From the NCBI RefSeq assembly GCF_001649575.2, contig NC_051431.1, positions 9,646,844-9,710,843 on the forward strand: a stretch of 64,000 bases of DNA, written 5' to 3'. The position numbers were made by a program, and so were the translations under genes. Under the pieces are notes generated by a model. It searched no databases and had not been told where the DNA came from. It worked only from the letters and a program-made list of their open reading frames with translations. This document shows, one piece after another, positions 50,301-61,184 of this stretch. Numbering within the stretch: position 1 is the first letter of the stretch; the number at the start of each line of letters is the position of its first letter. Source of the DNA: Kryptolebias marmoratus (Eukaryota > Chordata > Actinopteri > Cyprinodontiformes > Rivulidae).

Positions 50301-53300
50301 ACGGCTTTAAAAGACCATAAAACAGCTGTGCTTTTATAACTTTGCATTATTAAAAATGCATTCAATTCTCTGCCGCAGTTTAGGGTGATAAATCTGACTG
50401 TGAGACACCAGACGCGTTTTAACACGAACAAAGTTCCCACAAAATCGGGACCGTCAGAGCAGCAGCGCCACAGAGAGTCTCGTATTAGCACAGACAATTA
50501 AGACTCCCGAGCTGCGCTCCGTGCCGCCGATCTAACGTCCGCGAGGGGATACGCACGATCTTGAACAGATGCGGGTCTGGGGAACGAATCCAGTCACTTA
50601 AAAAAAAAAAAAAAACTTTGATTTTTAACAGCGCGAAAAACACCTTAAAAATAAATAAATTAGCGCTTCCGCTGCTGTCGCTCAGACACAAGCTGTTCGC
50701 CGGAGTTATGAAGGTAACGCAAACGTTTTGTTTCCTTGGAGATGCCTGCAAGTATGAGCTCCACTTGCCGACAACAAGTTTGATTAATGGCACAGCCCCG
50801 AGGGCCCTGAAACAATGCCAAGGAGAAATGATCTTGTCACCTCAGAGATATGAAAACGGTGTGGCTAATTGGCGTCAAACGAGAACCAGCCACTGTGCTG
50901 TTACGTTTAAGGAGACGTTTATTGGAACTAATTGTAGATGAACAAACCTGTTGCAGCACCTGAAACAAAAGCACGCAGTGGGATGTCCTTCTCCTCTGTG
51001 ACACCAGGAATTTCACGACAGGAAACAAAAGAAGGGGTCTGTTTACGTGTAAAATAAATGTAAAAAGTCCAGTTCTAACTATAAACCACCGAGCAGTTCC
51101 CCCATGGCTGCATTTTCCTTTTAGTTTATTTAAACAAATGCGTGAGAATTTTAAGGAGCTACTCACTAAGTTGCATCGCTCATCGTTTACGAGTGTTGGT
51201 TTATGTTAGTGGTTTATGTTAGTGGTTTATGTTAGCTAACCTGGTAAATCCTGCTTTTGCTTCAGTTGTTAATGGATGTTGCACTTTAGGCATATAATTT
51301 GAACAAAACGAGATTTAACTCAACTCAAGTTCTGTCATGGATTTTATGAAGCAAAAAAACAAACAAAACTGAAATCACTATTTGCCTGTTTGAAAATGGG
51401 ACATTGTGACGATCACCCATCCCGCACAAAACATGCAAATGACGCATTCACTCACTCGAGAGCTCATTGTGGATAAGCTCCGCGAAACTGGGGTCATCCC
51501 CCCACCAGAAAAGCCAAAGCTCCCTGCGACCCCGGGTGTGGTGCCTTCTCCACACACTCAGCACATCTGCTGCCAGGCATCGGCTGAAGCTACACAGGAT
51601 GGGGTCCTCCTCGGTCACCGGGAACAGGATGGGCGACGAGGTGGGTCCTTGCCACACGAAACGCCGCCATTTTATTCCAGTCAAATCAGCCTAAAAGAAG
51701 AAGAAGAAGAAACAATTAAGAAAATGATCGCACATGGCAATCAACAGATGCCGACTCCAGAGCTACGTATTCATCAATATTAAAGCTTTACCCGTCTCAC
51801 TGAAAATCGCTTAAATTAATAAAAAATAATAGATACAAAGGATCGTTCAAACTGTTGCATGCTGTGTTATTATTTATACGAGAGTTCCCACACATCGTTC
51901 TTTTTTTTAAATACTCAGAGGCTCAAGTTTACAGATTTCCCCAACTAGTTTGATTATAAATCATTATACATAAAAATATAAAGAATTAAGACTACACTTC
52001 TGGGAGGAAAAAAGCCACCTTTGTTCCAAATGAATTCACGGTTTCTGTCAGTAGAACATCTGTCCAATCTGTTAAACTATGTCCCCATTCAGAATATTAT
52101 AGCAAAAAGCTGTGGATGCTTTGGAGCTCTGCTGTTGTACATGTAACATGTTATAGAAATGCCCTGGTTGCATTTATTTAACATCCTTTTTTTAAAAATC
52201 TCAACAAGGTGCTGTCCAACACGGCCATGCGAGGCGTTAACACTGGAAGTAACTTGAGGTTCGGCGTCTCGTCCAAGAACACGTCAACATGTGGAGGAAG
52301 AGGCTGCGGTCTGAACTTCGAAACTTGTCCTTAATAGACAACGTGTTCTACCACCTGAGACACAGTGACCCACGGCGCCTGTGAGGCTGTTTCTGTAGGT
52401 TCTCAATATTAAAAAAAACAAAAAACAAAACACTTAAAAAACAGAAACCCTGATGGCGAAAAACTCCAGGCTTGTTGTAGCAGATGAACCAAAAGGTGAC
52501 ATCGTGGGAATTTATTTTTAATATACAATCAATAAGAAACACTGCCTAAATAGTTTGTGTTTTAAAAATGTAGATTTTTGTCTTTAAAAAGAAGCAATTC
52601 AGTTTTTCCAAACTCTTGTTTCTGCTTTTTGTGTTTTCCAGGTCTGGATAAGTATAACAAAAAGACACTTCTCAATACTTTCAAAAGCTGCACAGGAACC
52701 CTGGCATCCATCCGTCACCACAAACACACCTTAAAACATAACTCTGACGCGGTGCCTTATCATTAAATTAACAACGAATGAAGGCCTACGAGTTTAAAAG
52801 CAGTTTAGTTAAAGCAACTCAAGACAGTAACTGATTTAACTTCCCATTTGTTAATCATTAGAGAACAGGGCCACCTTAATTTAGGAAAAAAAGTTATAAA
52901 CATGCAGGGGACACTGAGTATTCCTCCAGTAACATCAGTGTAAACACAGGATTATTCCACAGTCGTCAACATTTTTCAAATTGTTACGCAGCTAAGTGTT
53001 TCCGTGTTATGAGAGTTATTTGGATGACAAATTGTGTTCCAACACAATACGGACTTTTCTGGACTTGAATTTCCATATTTTTCGCAGCTGATGTGCGACC
53101 CAGTTTTTGACATTTACTTGCAAACATTTGTTGTAAATATTTGTCACATCCTTTTACAATCCAGTGGTTAGCGTGCATCTCGTATTTTGACTATTTTTGC
53201 CCTTATTTTGCCAAATATTTGAATAAAGATTGCAGTTCCAGGTTCCGCAGTTTCTGCAAATAAACTTTGCTCGAAAAACAAATAAACCAACAGTGGTACA

Positions 53301-54061
53301 TATATACTACGGTTACCCCTACTTTTATATTCTTATGTTATGATTCACCATTTTTTTCTATTTATTTTTAGTTTTAAAAAAATAACAGATTTATGGCTAG
53401 AAAGTTAAAACTGAAGGCTTAATGCTGCAGATGAACTCAAAAGGTAGCAATACAGTGATTATGTCCACAATTTAGGTGAAATCAATGTGAAAGGCGATGC
53501 TTGTTTAGGCCAAATTCAGATTTTTATCCAATAATCTGAACAAGTCTGGCAACAGACATGTTTATGCATGCTAAGAAAAAGAAATAATAATGCTAAAAAC
53601 AAATTCCATGCTTTTTAAGAATACACAAAACCCCGAAATCCAGATTTCCTTGATCACATCTGAGAGCTAGGCCAGTTTAATTAAGAAAAGAACAGGGTGT
53701 GTTTTAAACAATTAGCCTGTTGTAAACACGTAGCTAACACTGAACTCTTTAACAATTGTAGTGTGCAAGCACAAGATAGCGCCGCCCCTCGTAAAAACGT
53801 CGTTTTTAAAAAACTTGGCATGCCGCATCTGTGTTTTCTCTGTTATGAAAGTTGGCGAAATGACAATTTTAAAGAGTTGCAGGCCCGATGCCTTCACGCC
53901 AGTCTGCAACTGACGTTACAAAGCTTGTTGCCTTATGAGCCAAAATGGCTTTCTGGCCTCTTCAGTATCACGGCTAACAGCTAGCTAGGTCTTACCAGGC
54001 AGAAGATGTTGGAGTGGCAGTCCTCCAAACTGGCCCCGTTTGGTACAAAGCACGAACTCAT
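32319..54061 (-). CDS. med13: Mediator complex subunit 13
   Basis: Thirty coding exons on the minus strand; phases close to 6381 nt, about 2126 aa (human about 2174, also 30 exons). From 5': 53996-54061, 51456-51690, 49602-49770, 46309-46454, 46009-46206, 45381-45575, 45146-45302, 44940-45047, 43506-44216, 43212-43425, 43022-43052, 42778-42899, 42607-42697, 41925-42121, 41636-41835, 40239-41107, 39974-40141, 38855-39078, 38518-38713, 38014-38422, 36547-36763, 35198-35389, 34890-35113, 34653-34795, 34419-34577, 34145-34327, 33881-34038, 33298-33462, 32529-32629, 32319-32451. MED13 links the CDK8 module to core Mediator. Landmarks: [39 protein letters not shown] (FBW7 degron motif), [46 protein letters not shown] and FHFVVL-like terminal [17 protein letters not shown]. 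The N-terminus and the MNML end favour MED13 over MED13L; the teleost a/b copy is open. One Ser-rich linker is exon-encoded (38014-38422). Confidence 0.95.
32812..33265. mobile_element. Palindromic MITE-like element, family C
   Basis: The left arm has gaatatcttacctgttgtag, tttgaacaacctcaatttgg and gactgatgagctaatgcctag. The right arm has tttggtcttggccc, ctagtcattagctcgtcagt and ccatctacaacagggaag. The arms are inverted and the core includes cagctagctgtagcactt. It lies in a med13 intron (32630-33297), ending about 33 bp from an exon. Confidence 0.7.
33570..33765. repeat. Degenerate minisatellite of agctagccttttgctacattt units
   Basis: Six to seven drifting units containing agct and ttttgctacattt, in a med13 intron. 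It resembles the arrays at 28.96 and 59.8 kb. Confidence 0.65.
35560..36010. repeat. Possible Tc1-like DNA transposon relic
   Basis: The phrase actgtgaagcatggtggtgg (35677-35700) would encode TVKHGGG, which resembles a conserved Tc1-type transposase motif. The surrounding sequence gives no other readable motif, so this is tentative. It lies in the med13 intron 35390-36546. Confidence 0.3.
41275..41590 (-). repeat. Dispersed repeat family A, copy in med13 intron
   Basis: It carries aatcattagatgtacacctacaact, gtggtagtagctgagagttac and the terminal phrase gatacgcattccttcaagga. It lies in the intron between the exons at 41636-41835 and 40239-41107. Confidence 0.65.
44275..44900 (-). repeat. Dispersed repeat family A, tandem copies in med13 intron
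   Basis: Two units: the first has caagatggccgccacagcc (44345), the second tcactgggtgtatattc, gtcgtagctgagagtcatcc (44710) and the terminal gatatgcattccttcaagga (44871-44891). The end touches the region just before the exon at 44940. Confidence 0.7.
47265..47292. repeat. AAAAC pentanucleotide repeat
   Basis: About five copies of aaaac in the 3.1-kb med13 intron 46455-49601. The rest of that intron shows no recognisable element. Confidence 0.8.
51198..51237. repeat. 13-bp tandem triplication
   Basis: gtttatgttagtg is present three times in a row (the last copy ends gtttatgttagct), in the med13 intron between 49771 and 51455. Confidence 0.85.
52205..52390 (-). mobile_element. tRNA-derived SINE fragment
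   Basis: On the minus strand a tRNA-like head reads gtctcaggtggtagaacacg (A-box-like), followed by a degraded B-box region and a tail containing tgttcttggacgagacgccg. This matches the common teleost tRNA-related SINE layout. It lies in med13 intron 1 (51691-53995). Confidence 0.55.
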
Positions 54062-55308
54062 CCTTTCACAGCGCGGTGGTAACGTTAAAGTCCATCGTCT
54101 CAATCGCCTTTGGGGCTATATCTCGTAGGTGTAACTCGCCAGCGAAGCGACGTTCACTTGTGATCAAGTCAGCCAACTTCTAACCGGCGCTAGCCGCCGT
54201 TAGCCCGGTGGCTAAGCTAACGTTAGACAGGCAGGCAGAAAGCGTCAACTGGAGGCTTCCAGCTATTCGATTCATCAATCCTATTTGAAATGTATTGTCT
54301 GATCTGGTTAGCCGCAAGGCTGCGGCCACATCACCTAAAGATCAAACAGTCGGAAAACACCATAACGCGAAAAAGAGTGCGGAGTTAAAACCAACGCCGG
54401 AGGATGAGAAAAAAACGAGCTCCGAAACTAAAAAAACTTCATCACAAAAGCTTAGTCCCTAGTGTGCTAATGCTAATGTCAGCTAGCTGATCTGAAACAA
54501 TTTCAAAGCAGAGGAACTCTCCCCTCCCCCTGAGCTCAGCTAGCCTGCCAGCTAAATAAAACAATCAGCTACACCGCCCTCATTTCTACCACGACCCCCG
54601 CGGCGCTCCGTCTCGACGAAACCGTTCTTGAGACGGAACAAATGTCAAATCTCAGAGGCTACTCATCGGCTGCTCTTCTCTGCCTGGATCCATGGCTTCT
54701 GCAGATTTCCATTATTTCACTACATGGATTGAATTCTTTAATGGCGGCCAGGAGGACAACTCTGCCTCTCAGCTCCCATTGGCCAATTTGTGTTGATGGA
54801 GGCGTTATCCGGCTTCAAGAAGCTCCATGACTTCACAGTTTACAAGATGAGAGCTCCGGTGCATCTGTCACACGGTGGTCCCTCCTTACTTAACAAGTCT
54901 CACGACCTCTGCCGCTGTCAGTCTGTGCAAATAACCCCGACTGGACCAGGGGAAATGTGGCTGTTTGCACGAACTACGAATCGTAGTAAATGCTACTGTT
55001 CGGTTGTGTAACTGGGGGTAATTGTGCAGAAGTGAAGTAGTATTGGTGAAACTGTGCATAAAATCGGAGCCGCAGTGCGCATGTGCACAATCGGCTTCGG
55101 GATTTCGCTAATTGTGCAATTAAAACTGCGGAAAGTCGATTGCACATGATGTTCTTTAGCTCTTGATGTCAACTTGATGCTTTCGCTTCAGCGCCGAGGG
55201 GGCGGAGCTTCTGCTCACAGGCCCTTCCTCCCCACCCCCTCTCAACCTGCGAAGCTCCACCCCCTGCGTGGGCGGGGCTTCAGACCCCGTCTAGAAAATG
55301 TCAACAAC
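54062..55308. promoter_or_regulatory. Shared head-to-head promoter region of med13 and the C3orf33 homologue
   Basis: The two ATGs face away from each other across 1247 bp. The region contains a YY1-like aatggcggcc (54740-54749), back-to-back CCAAT boxes ccattggccaat (54777-54786) and GC boxes (gggcggggc near 55270-55279, ggggcggag near 55199-55207). No TATA box is obvious. A bidirectional housekeeping promoter is an inference from the spacing and motifs. Confidence 0.55.
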
Positions 55309-58300
55309 ATGCCGGAGTCTTCCAGAGAAACAGAAACCGAGGAGGCAGGAAGGGACAGACAACAAAGGCGGCAGGGAGGCCAGGCGTCCCGCAACGTCGT
55401 GACTGTAATATCTCAGTTCGCCGACGATAATTTGTCCCTCGTGCGGGTAGGAGTCTCCTCTGTTTGAAAGCAGCAAAAAGCCACAACGTAGCTGTTTTTA
55501 CGCTGCACCTCCTTCCACATGGTGTTAGTGGAGGAAATGTGATGAAGGGTGGATGGAAAGCCTCTCGGCTGTTCATCTTGCAGCACATGGTGCCTAATGA
55601 TTTCACAGCACTGCCCAGATCTCCCAGCACCAGTTAGCGGCCTGTGGTGCTCTTTGTGTTGCTGTCATTGTCAATGGGGAGCACAGCTGGGTGTAAGATT
55701 TCACTCTCATCCTGTCATCTTACCTCTCTCCTCTTTCATACAGAACATCAGCACCGGGCTGGCTGTTGCTGGTGTGATTGTGATCGCAAGGAGCATCAGA
55801 CTGGTAAGAGTGAAAGCCACGGGCAAAATAACCCTCATGGGAAATTTAAATGATGTGGCCCAAGCGTTTCATTCAGAAAATCAAAGACCCGGCATTCCTT
55901 GAAGAAATGCATATCGCTCATTTAAACTGAAATGGTAAGTGGCCTGCACTTGTAGGGCGCTTTATCAAGTCAGAGGTCTCCAAAGCGCTTGACGCTACAA
56001 TCAGTCATCCACCCATTGTGGTCAGCTACATTGCAGCCACAGCTGACAGAGGTGAGGGTGCCATTCAGTCGGCGCCACCGAGCCCTCTGAACACCACCAG
56101 TAGGCAAGGCAGGTGAAGTGTCAGGACACAACGGCTGAGATGGACGGAGCAGAGGGTTCGAACCTGCAACCCAACGGTTACAGGACGGACCACTACCTCC
56201 TGAGCCACTGCCTCCTCTGAGATCATCTTTCGTCAGCCATTTTGGTCAAATCTTGAGCATAACGTTGTTCAAAATTTCACATGACGTTGCGATATCTCCT
56301 GAGCGTGTGTTGTGAATGACTCTCAGCTACTACCACACCAACTTTGCGACCCATGCGGGCAAAATGAGTCCCAGTGAGAAATTTTTCAATACCGAGTTAT
56401 CATCATCATTTTCAAATTCTCCATCTCAGAAGCTTCAAAGTGACCCGTAGTTTGTTGAAATGTGACAATTTATCACCTGTCAACAAGCTGTTTTTGTTTG
56501 AGAGAACGCTGGTTTGAAAACTCAGTTTTTATTGGTCTAAAGTGATGTTTCGGGTGTTCCAGCTCTGTATTTAAAAAGGGGAATCCCTAAGCTTCACAAT
56601 GAGGCCACACATTATACAAAGGGATTTCCGGGTGCTACTGCAGCCGGCAGAGAAATATGGTCAATTTCACAGAAAATTATAAGAGTTATAAGACAAAGTA
56701 ACATTTCTGAAGACATTAAAGAAGATTAAATGATAGATGATAGATGGCATCTTGACGCAAATCTTAATCACAGCTAAAATCAATATTTTCACTTATTTCT
56801 CACTGCAGTCTGAGCTCAGGTCAGGTCACATTTTAGCTCCATGTCTTGAAAAATTCACTGAGGTGTAATCATTTTTGTTTAGGCTAAGGTTGATTAGCCA
56901 TGGTGGCCATCTTGAAATGGGTAGACTCCAAAAGTTAACCAGTTGTTCATCCAATGACTACTTTCCCTTCCAGGGGTTCATGAGGTATTTTGCTAACAGA
57001 CAAATGGGGTTAACTTCAACGGTTAATGCCAAGGTTTTAAACCAAGATGTCGCACAATGTGTTGCACCTAATTTATGTGTTTGAGACGATGCTCAGCTTC
57101 TCCCACACCAGGTTTTATCTCAGTGTTTGTAAAACTGGCTGCGTTATAGCCACCTTTTTGTGTTTTCCGAGGTCAATTGGTTGTGGCGGCCATATTGAAT
57201 AGCATTGTCTGGAAGTTAATCAGTTGTAAGTGAACACCCAATAAATACCTTTCTGTAAAATTAGTTCAGTTATTTATGATATATTTTGCTGACGGTACAG
57301 ACAAACAATCACACACATGCAGGTAAAAACAATGAAACTCCACCTTCACTATCGGTGGCGGGCAATTAAAAAAATCGCAAATTCTTCAGAAATATTTGCC
57401 CAAATAAAGTAAGACATTTAGGGTTCAAATAATTATTTTTACATATTTGATCCAGATAAATATTTTGTTTCTCCAGATCACCAAATTTCAAGCTGCGAGT
57501 GAGATCCCTGCTCGTTTCATCGTGAGGAATGTCAGCCTTCGTGGGAAAGTTCACTCCGTCACAGAGGAGGGAATTAAAGTGGAGCATGTTCCAATTTATG
57601 TGCCGGTTCTCTCTCCGTTACTATCAAAGCACAAGGGTAAAGTGTGTGTGAATGTGTGTGGGTCTTTTAGTTAAAATCATGACAGCGTGCGCTCCGTCAC
57701 AGAGGAACTATATATGACATTTGATAACATTTCACCTAAAACTGTTTTCAAGTCATTGATTTTCTCTCAAGAAAATCAATGACATATGAGTTACAGTTTC
57801 CTAAAGTCCGACTACAAATGATGTTTTAAAGTTTTATGTAACTTTGTTCTGGTAAATTTTTTTTAATTATGTAAATTGGTTAGAAACTTACTGAACTAAA
57901 TCCTGAGGTTAATGCAGCTTGACAGATGTTAGACTTTTTTTTTTTTACACTATTAAAATTAAAAATAGCTTTCTATTTAAATCTAATATTCAATTTTCAA
58001 AAGGTAATATTTTCATTTCTTTTCAGTTTATTTGCAACCAAACTTGAACTCTTCTTAGGAATATTATTTTTTATCATCATCAAATTATTTATTCATTAGA
58101 CACATCTGGCTGAAAATAGCATCAAAAATAAAGAATAACAAAATATTGGGGCTATTTTAACTATATATATTTTTTAAAACAGTTTTTTAAAGAAAAATGT
58201 TACATTAGTTTCCTATTAGGAAACATCCCAACTTTTCCGATAATTCAGTTTTTACAACCTTAACCTTATTTAATTTCTCTTTGGGATTAATAAAGTATTT

Positions 58301-58959
58301 TTGAATTGGATTGAATTGAATTAAGCTTTAATTTATATACAACATAAATATTCCTTGTAATGCAGTTAGGATCAGCTAAAATGATAACCGACTATAACAA
58401 TAAATGCCCTTTTTTGTGTTCTTTTCAGATGTGTGCACATCTTTGTTGCTGGTGCGCCTCGCAGGAGTCGAGCTGACACCGGAGGGGAAGTTATGGCTGC
58501 AGAAGAACCTGACACCGGCCCAGACGGTGTGGCTGAAGCTTATCAGCCGAGAGGACAACGCACTAAACTGTTTGGTGTCCCAGAGTAAGGTGAGGACCTC
58601 TAATACTGGAAGAAATTATGTAAATTCCTGCCTCTGTTAATGTGTAACAAAAAAAAAGAGGGGGCTTTTCATCTCCTGGTCTGCTCTTGTGTGTCCAGCA
58701 GGGGTCAGCGTGGAGCTTCTGCACCAACGAGGAGCTCCTCAGGCTGGGTCTGGCTCGCTCCGCGCCCATCATCGGAGCGCCGCCTGACTCTCGTCTCTAC
58801 TGGCGCCTTCACAGACGACTCCACAGGGCAGAGGTGAAAGCTGAGAGGAAGTGTCGGGGTCTGTGGAAGCAGGAGAGCCTGTGGGAGAGGACGTCCAAGG
58901 CTCTCAGAGACAACTCTTTAATCAGACTGATGAGGAGGGTCTTCAGAAGGACTGAGTGA
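55309..58959 (+). CDS. c3orf33: C3orf33 homologue (uncharacterised membrane-associated protein)
   Basis: Five coding exons: 55309-55446, 55744-55803, 57477-57636, 58429-58589 and 58699-58959. Phases close to 780 nt, or 259 aa. The start is the first ATG after the GC-rich promoter and gives a polar N-terminus (MPESSRETETEEAG). The family signature follows: ISQFADDNLSLVRNISTGLA, one hydrophobic helix (AVAGVIVIARS, about residues 53-63), IPARFIVRNVSLRGKV, EHVPIYVP, RLAGVELTPEGKLWLQK, and YWRLHRRLHRAE. The C-terminal tail is Arg/Lys-rich. Middle segments resemble a nuclease-like fold assigned to the family, but I see no certain catalytic set. In human the product has been linked to ERK/AP-1 signalling in few reports, so the function is uncertain. 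Intron 2 (55804-57476) is a stack of nested repeats. Confidence 0.9.
55930..56222 (-). mobile_element. tRNA-derived SINE, nearly full length
   Basis: On the minus strand it begins ggaggcagtggctcaggagg, a good Pol III A box, followed about 35 bp on by the B box ggttcgaacc. The tail ends with agcgctttggagacctctga and cgccctacaagtgcagg, the usual 3' end of teleost SINEs. It has no coding capacity and is inserted inside a family A repeat. Confidence 0.8.
56345..56830. mobile_element. MITE family B, inverted copy nested in family A
   Basis: It begins TGCGACCCATGCGGGCAAAATGAGTC and ends GGTCACA at 56824-56830. Its first 380 bp match, in reverse orientation, the element at 27344-27723: gaccatatttctctgccgg, aaatccctttgtataatg and aacaaactacgggtcac on the opposite strand. 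The last about 100 bp are unique to this copy. Family A sequence continues directly on either side (ccaactt / ttttagctcc). Confidence 0.65.
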
Positions 58960-59779
58960 CTCATTAATCCAAGTCAAACTGTTTATTGTTGGGAGCTCTG
59001 AAAGTCTTCATTTAAGGACACTAATTCAGTTTATTTATGGAGTTTGTTTACGTTAAAATGACTTGATAGAAATGAAGTAAGTTTAGATAGTTTACAAAAG
59101 TATAAAAATAAGAAAAACATCACTATTCACTGTGTTAAATCTTCTGCTTGGGCTATGAAAATGGTTTGATGTCCCCAGTACTGCAAGAAGTTAGTTCATT
59201 TTTACATTACATCTGTTGCAAAGGTTCATTGGGTTTTTTTTGTTTGCATGCCTTTAAAGGTTTGAAATGATTAAAAGTGTTAAAAAATTCTGACTTGAAG
59301 TCTGATGCAAGGCTTTAAAGGTAAAAGGATGTCCTACTAAGTACAAGACTGAGGTGGGATATGATCAAAACAGGGAGATTGAGAGGCGTCCACTGTTGCT
59401 ATGGAAACATCAAACGTGAAACACAAAGTGATCTAAACTCTCCTCTCACACCCCATGGGAGTCTTAAAGGCTATCTGAGAGGGGGGGGTCTTTAAGTACT
59501 TTAAGAGCAGGTCCTTTTAGGTATAATGTGACCAAGGCATTAGAGTATTTAAGCAATAAAACAGAGAGTGGAACCTCCCTTAGTCAGCACAACACTTTAT
59601 TTTGTAGTTAGAAATCAATAAAAACTAGAGAGATTGCATCAACTGCAAAAATGCAGCGTGAATGCTGAGTTACTTTGCTGAAATTTGCCAAAGAAGCTGA
59701 AAACGAGTTAAACCTAAAAGGAGAATACTCGCAAAACTGGGAGAAAAAAAAAAAAAAGCAAAACAGAGGACTAGACAAA

Positions 59780-59955
59780 AGGAGCAAAATGTTAGCTAAA
59801 AGTTAAAAGTAGCAAAAGGTTATCTAGAATTTAAAAGTTTCAAAAGTCTGGCTAAAAGTAGCAAAAAAAAGCTAGTTAAAAGCTAAACATTAAACAGCTG
59901 GTTTAACCTAAAATGAGCAGAACAATAGCTAAAATTTAAAAGTAGCATAAGAAGG
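59780..59955. repeat. Degenerate minisatellite of gctaaaagttaaaagtagcaaaa units
   Basis: Six or so units carry ttagctaaaagttaaaagtagcaaaa in reverse sense to the arrays at 28.96 and 33.57 kb. Confidence 0.65.
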
Positions 59956-60138
59956 TAAGTTTGCTGAAGCAGATTTTAAAGAAAACATTTTTTCTTTCCA
60001 AGGAATTAAGAGATCTTAATGCATTTCTATGGAGAAAATATTTGTAAATAAAGTGAAATACTTTGAAAAGTATTAAAGAAACCAAAAGTCAAAGCACCAA
60101 TCTCCCGACAGAGCTGATTGTTTGATGTATGAATGGCT

Positions 60139-60152
60139 AAAACAGCACAAAG
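60139..60152. repeat. Target-site duplication, left copy
   Basis: AAAACAGCACAAAG occurs here and exactly again at 60929-60942, flanking the Penelope-like insertion. Confidence 0.85.
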
Positions 60153-60928
60153 CTGGTGTAGATTCTCAGTCATCCAGGCCATGGTAAATTCAAAAAAAGT
60201 TAAAAAACAAAAACAACTGGACTTCTATTCTGTAGCTGAAGACGTTTCGCTTCTCATCCGAGGAGCTTTCTCAATTCAGAAATAGAGAGTGTGGAGTTGN
60301 NNNNNNNNNNNNNNNNNNNNNNNNNNNNNNNNNNNNNNNNNNNNNNNNNNNNNNNNNNNNNNNNNNNNNNNNNNNNNNNNNNNNNNNNNNNNNNNNNNNN
60401 NNNNNNNNNNNNNNNNNNNNNNNNNNNNNNNNNNNNNNNNNNNNNNNNNNNNNNNNNNNNNNNNNNNNNNNNNNNNNNNNNNNNNNNNNNNNNNNNNNNN
60501 NNNNNNNNNNNNNNNNNNNNNNNNNNNNNNNNNNNNNNNNNNNNNNNNNNNNNNNNNNNNNNNNNNNNNNNNNNNNNNNNNNNNNNNNNNNNNNNNNNNN
60601 NNNNNNNNNNNNNNNNNNNNNNNNNNNNNNNNNNNNNNNNNNNNNNNNNNNNNNNNNNNNNNNNNNNNNNNNNNNNNNNNNNNNNNNNNNNNNNNNNNNN
60701 NNNNNNNNNNNNNNNNNNNNNTCTGAACATTCTTCGCTGCACTGAACTGCATACACAACTCCGCTCAGTTTTGGTTTGGGTGTTTTGTCCTTAGGGTGGA
60801 CCAGCCTCTGTCTGAGAGTCTTGTTGGGTTTGAAATGTACTGGGATGTTGTGTTTGGAGAAAATCCTTCTGAGTATCCGAGAAACTCAGAATAGAAGTCC
60901 AGTTGTTTTTGTTTTTTAACTTTTTTTG
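60153..60928 (-). mobile_element. Truncated Penelope-like retroelement with GIY-YIG endonuclease remnant
   Basis: On the minus strand one open frame reads RILRRIFSKHNIPVHFK, then LVHPKDKTP and VVYAVQCSEEC, the lead-in of the GIY-YIG endonuclease of fish Penelope-like elements. The catalytic part falls in the N gap. After the gap the frame ends with NSTLSISELRKLLG and a stop at 60254. The reverse transcriptase is missing, so the copy is 5'-truncated. A 44-bp sequence near the 3' end (60189-60232) recurs inverted at the 5' border (60887-60930). Exact 14-bp target-site duplications flank the insertion. Confidence 0.82.
60300..60721. other. Assembly gap (422 N)
   Basis: The gap lies inside the Penelope-like element and removes most of the GIY-YIG endonuclease. 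High copy number of the element probably caused the break. Confidence 0.99.
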
Positions 60929-60942
60929 AAAACAGCACAAAG
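60929..60942. repeat. Target-site duplication, right copy
   Basis: AAAACAGCACAAAG, identical to the copy at 60139-60152. Confidence 0.85.
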
Positions 60943-61184
60943 TATTTAGTAAGTAGTTAGACTGCAGAAGCACGGAAAAACAGGAAAACAATGGTGTGAA
61001 TGCTGATTCACAACAAGGAATAAGTACAAATGTTAGATGCTACCTCATTTCAATTAAGGCACATGAACACCTGCTTCGAAGCCAGCCGGTTCACAGTTTT
61101 ACTCATGTTTGCTCATTTTATTGTTTAAGGTAAAAGCTCTACGCCAAAATGACACCTTTTGCTTCTTTCTGCTGATTTTTTTAA

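Larger units (their letters stand above)
55890..57355 (+). repeat. Dispersed repeat family A, dimer broken by two insertions
   Basis: The family A end phrase ggcattccttgaagaaatgc lies at 55892-55911. The body resumes at about 56265 (aaatttcacatgacgttgcga, then gactctcagctactaccaca) and is again interrupted at 56345-56830. It continues with ttttagctcc, gtggccatcttgaaatgg and gtattttgctaacagacaaa (to about 57005). A second unit runs to about 57355 and ends in ctatcggtggcggg. It lies in C3orf33-homologue intron 2. Confidence 0.7.

Noticed and set aside
60254..60794. Plus-strand frames over the 60300-60721 gap
   Set aside because: Also N-only. The real signal is the minus-strand Penelope-like frame on both sides of the gap.
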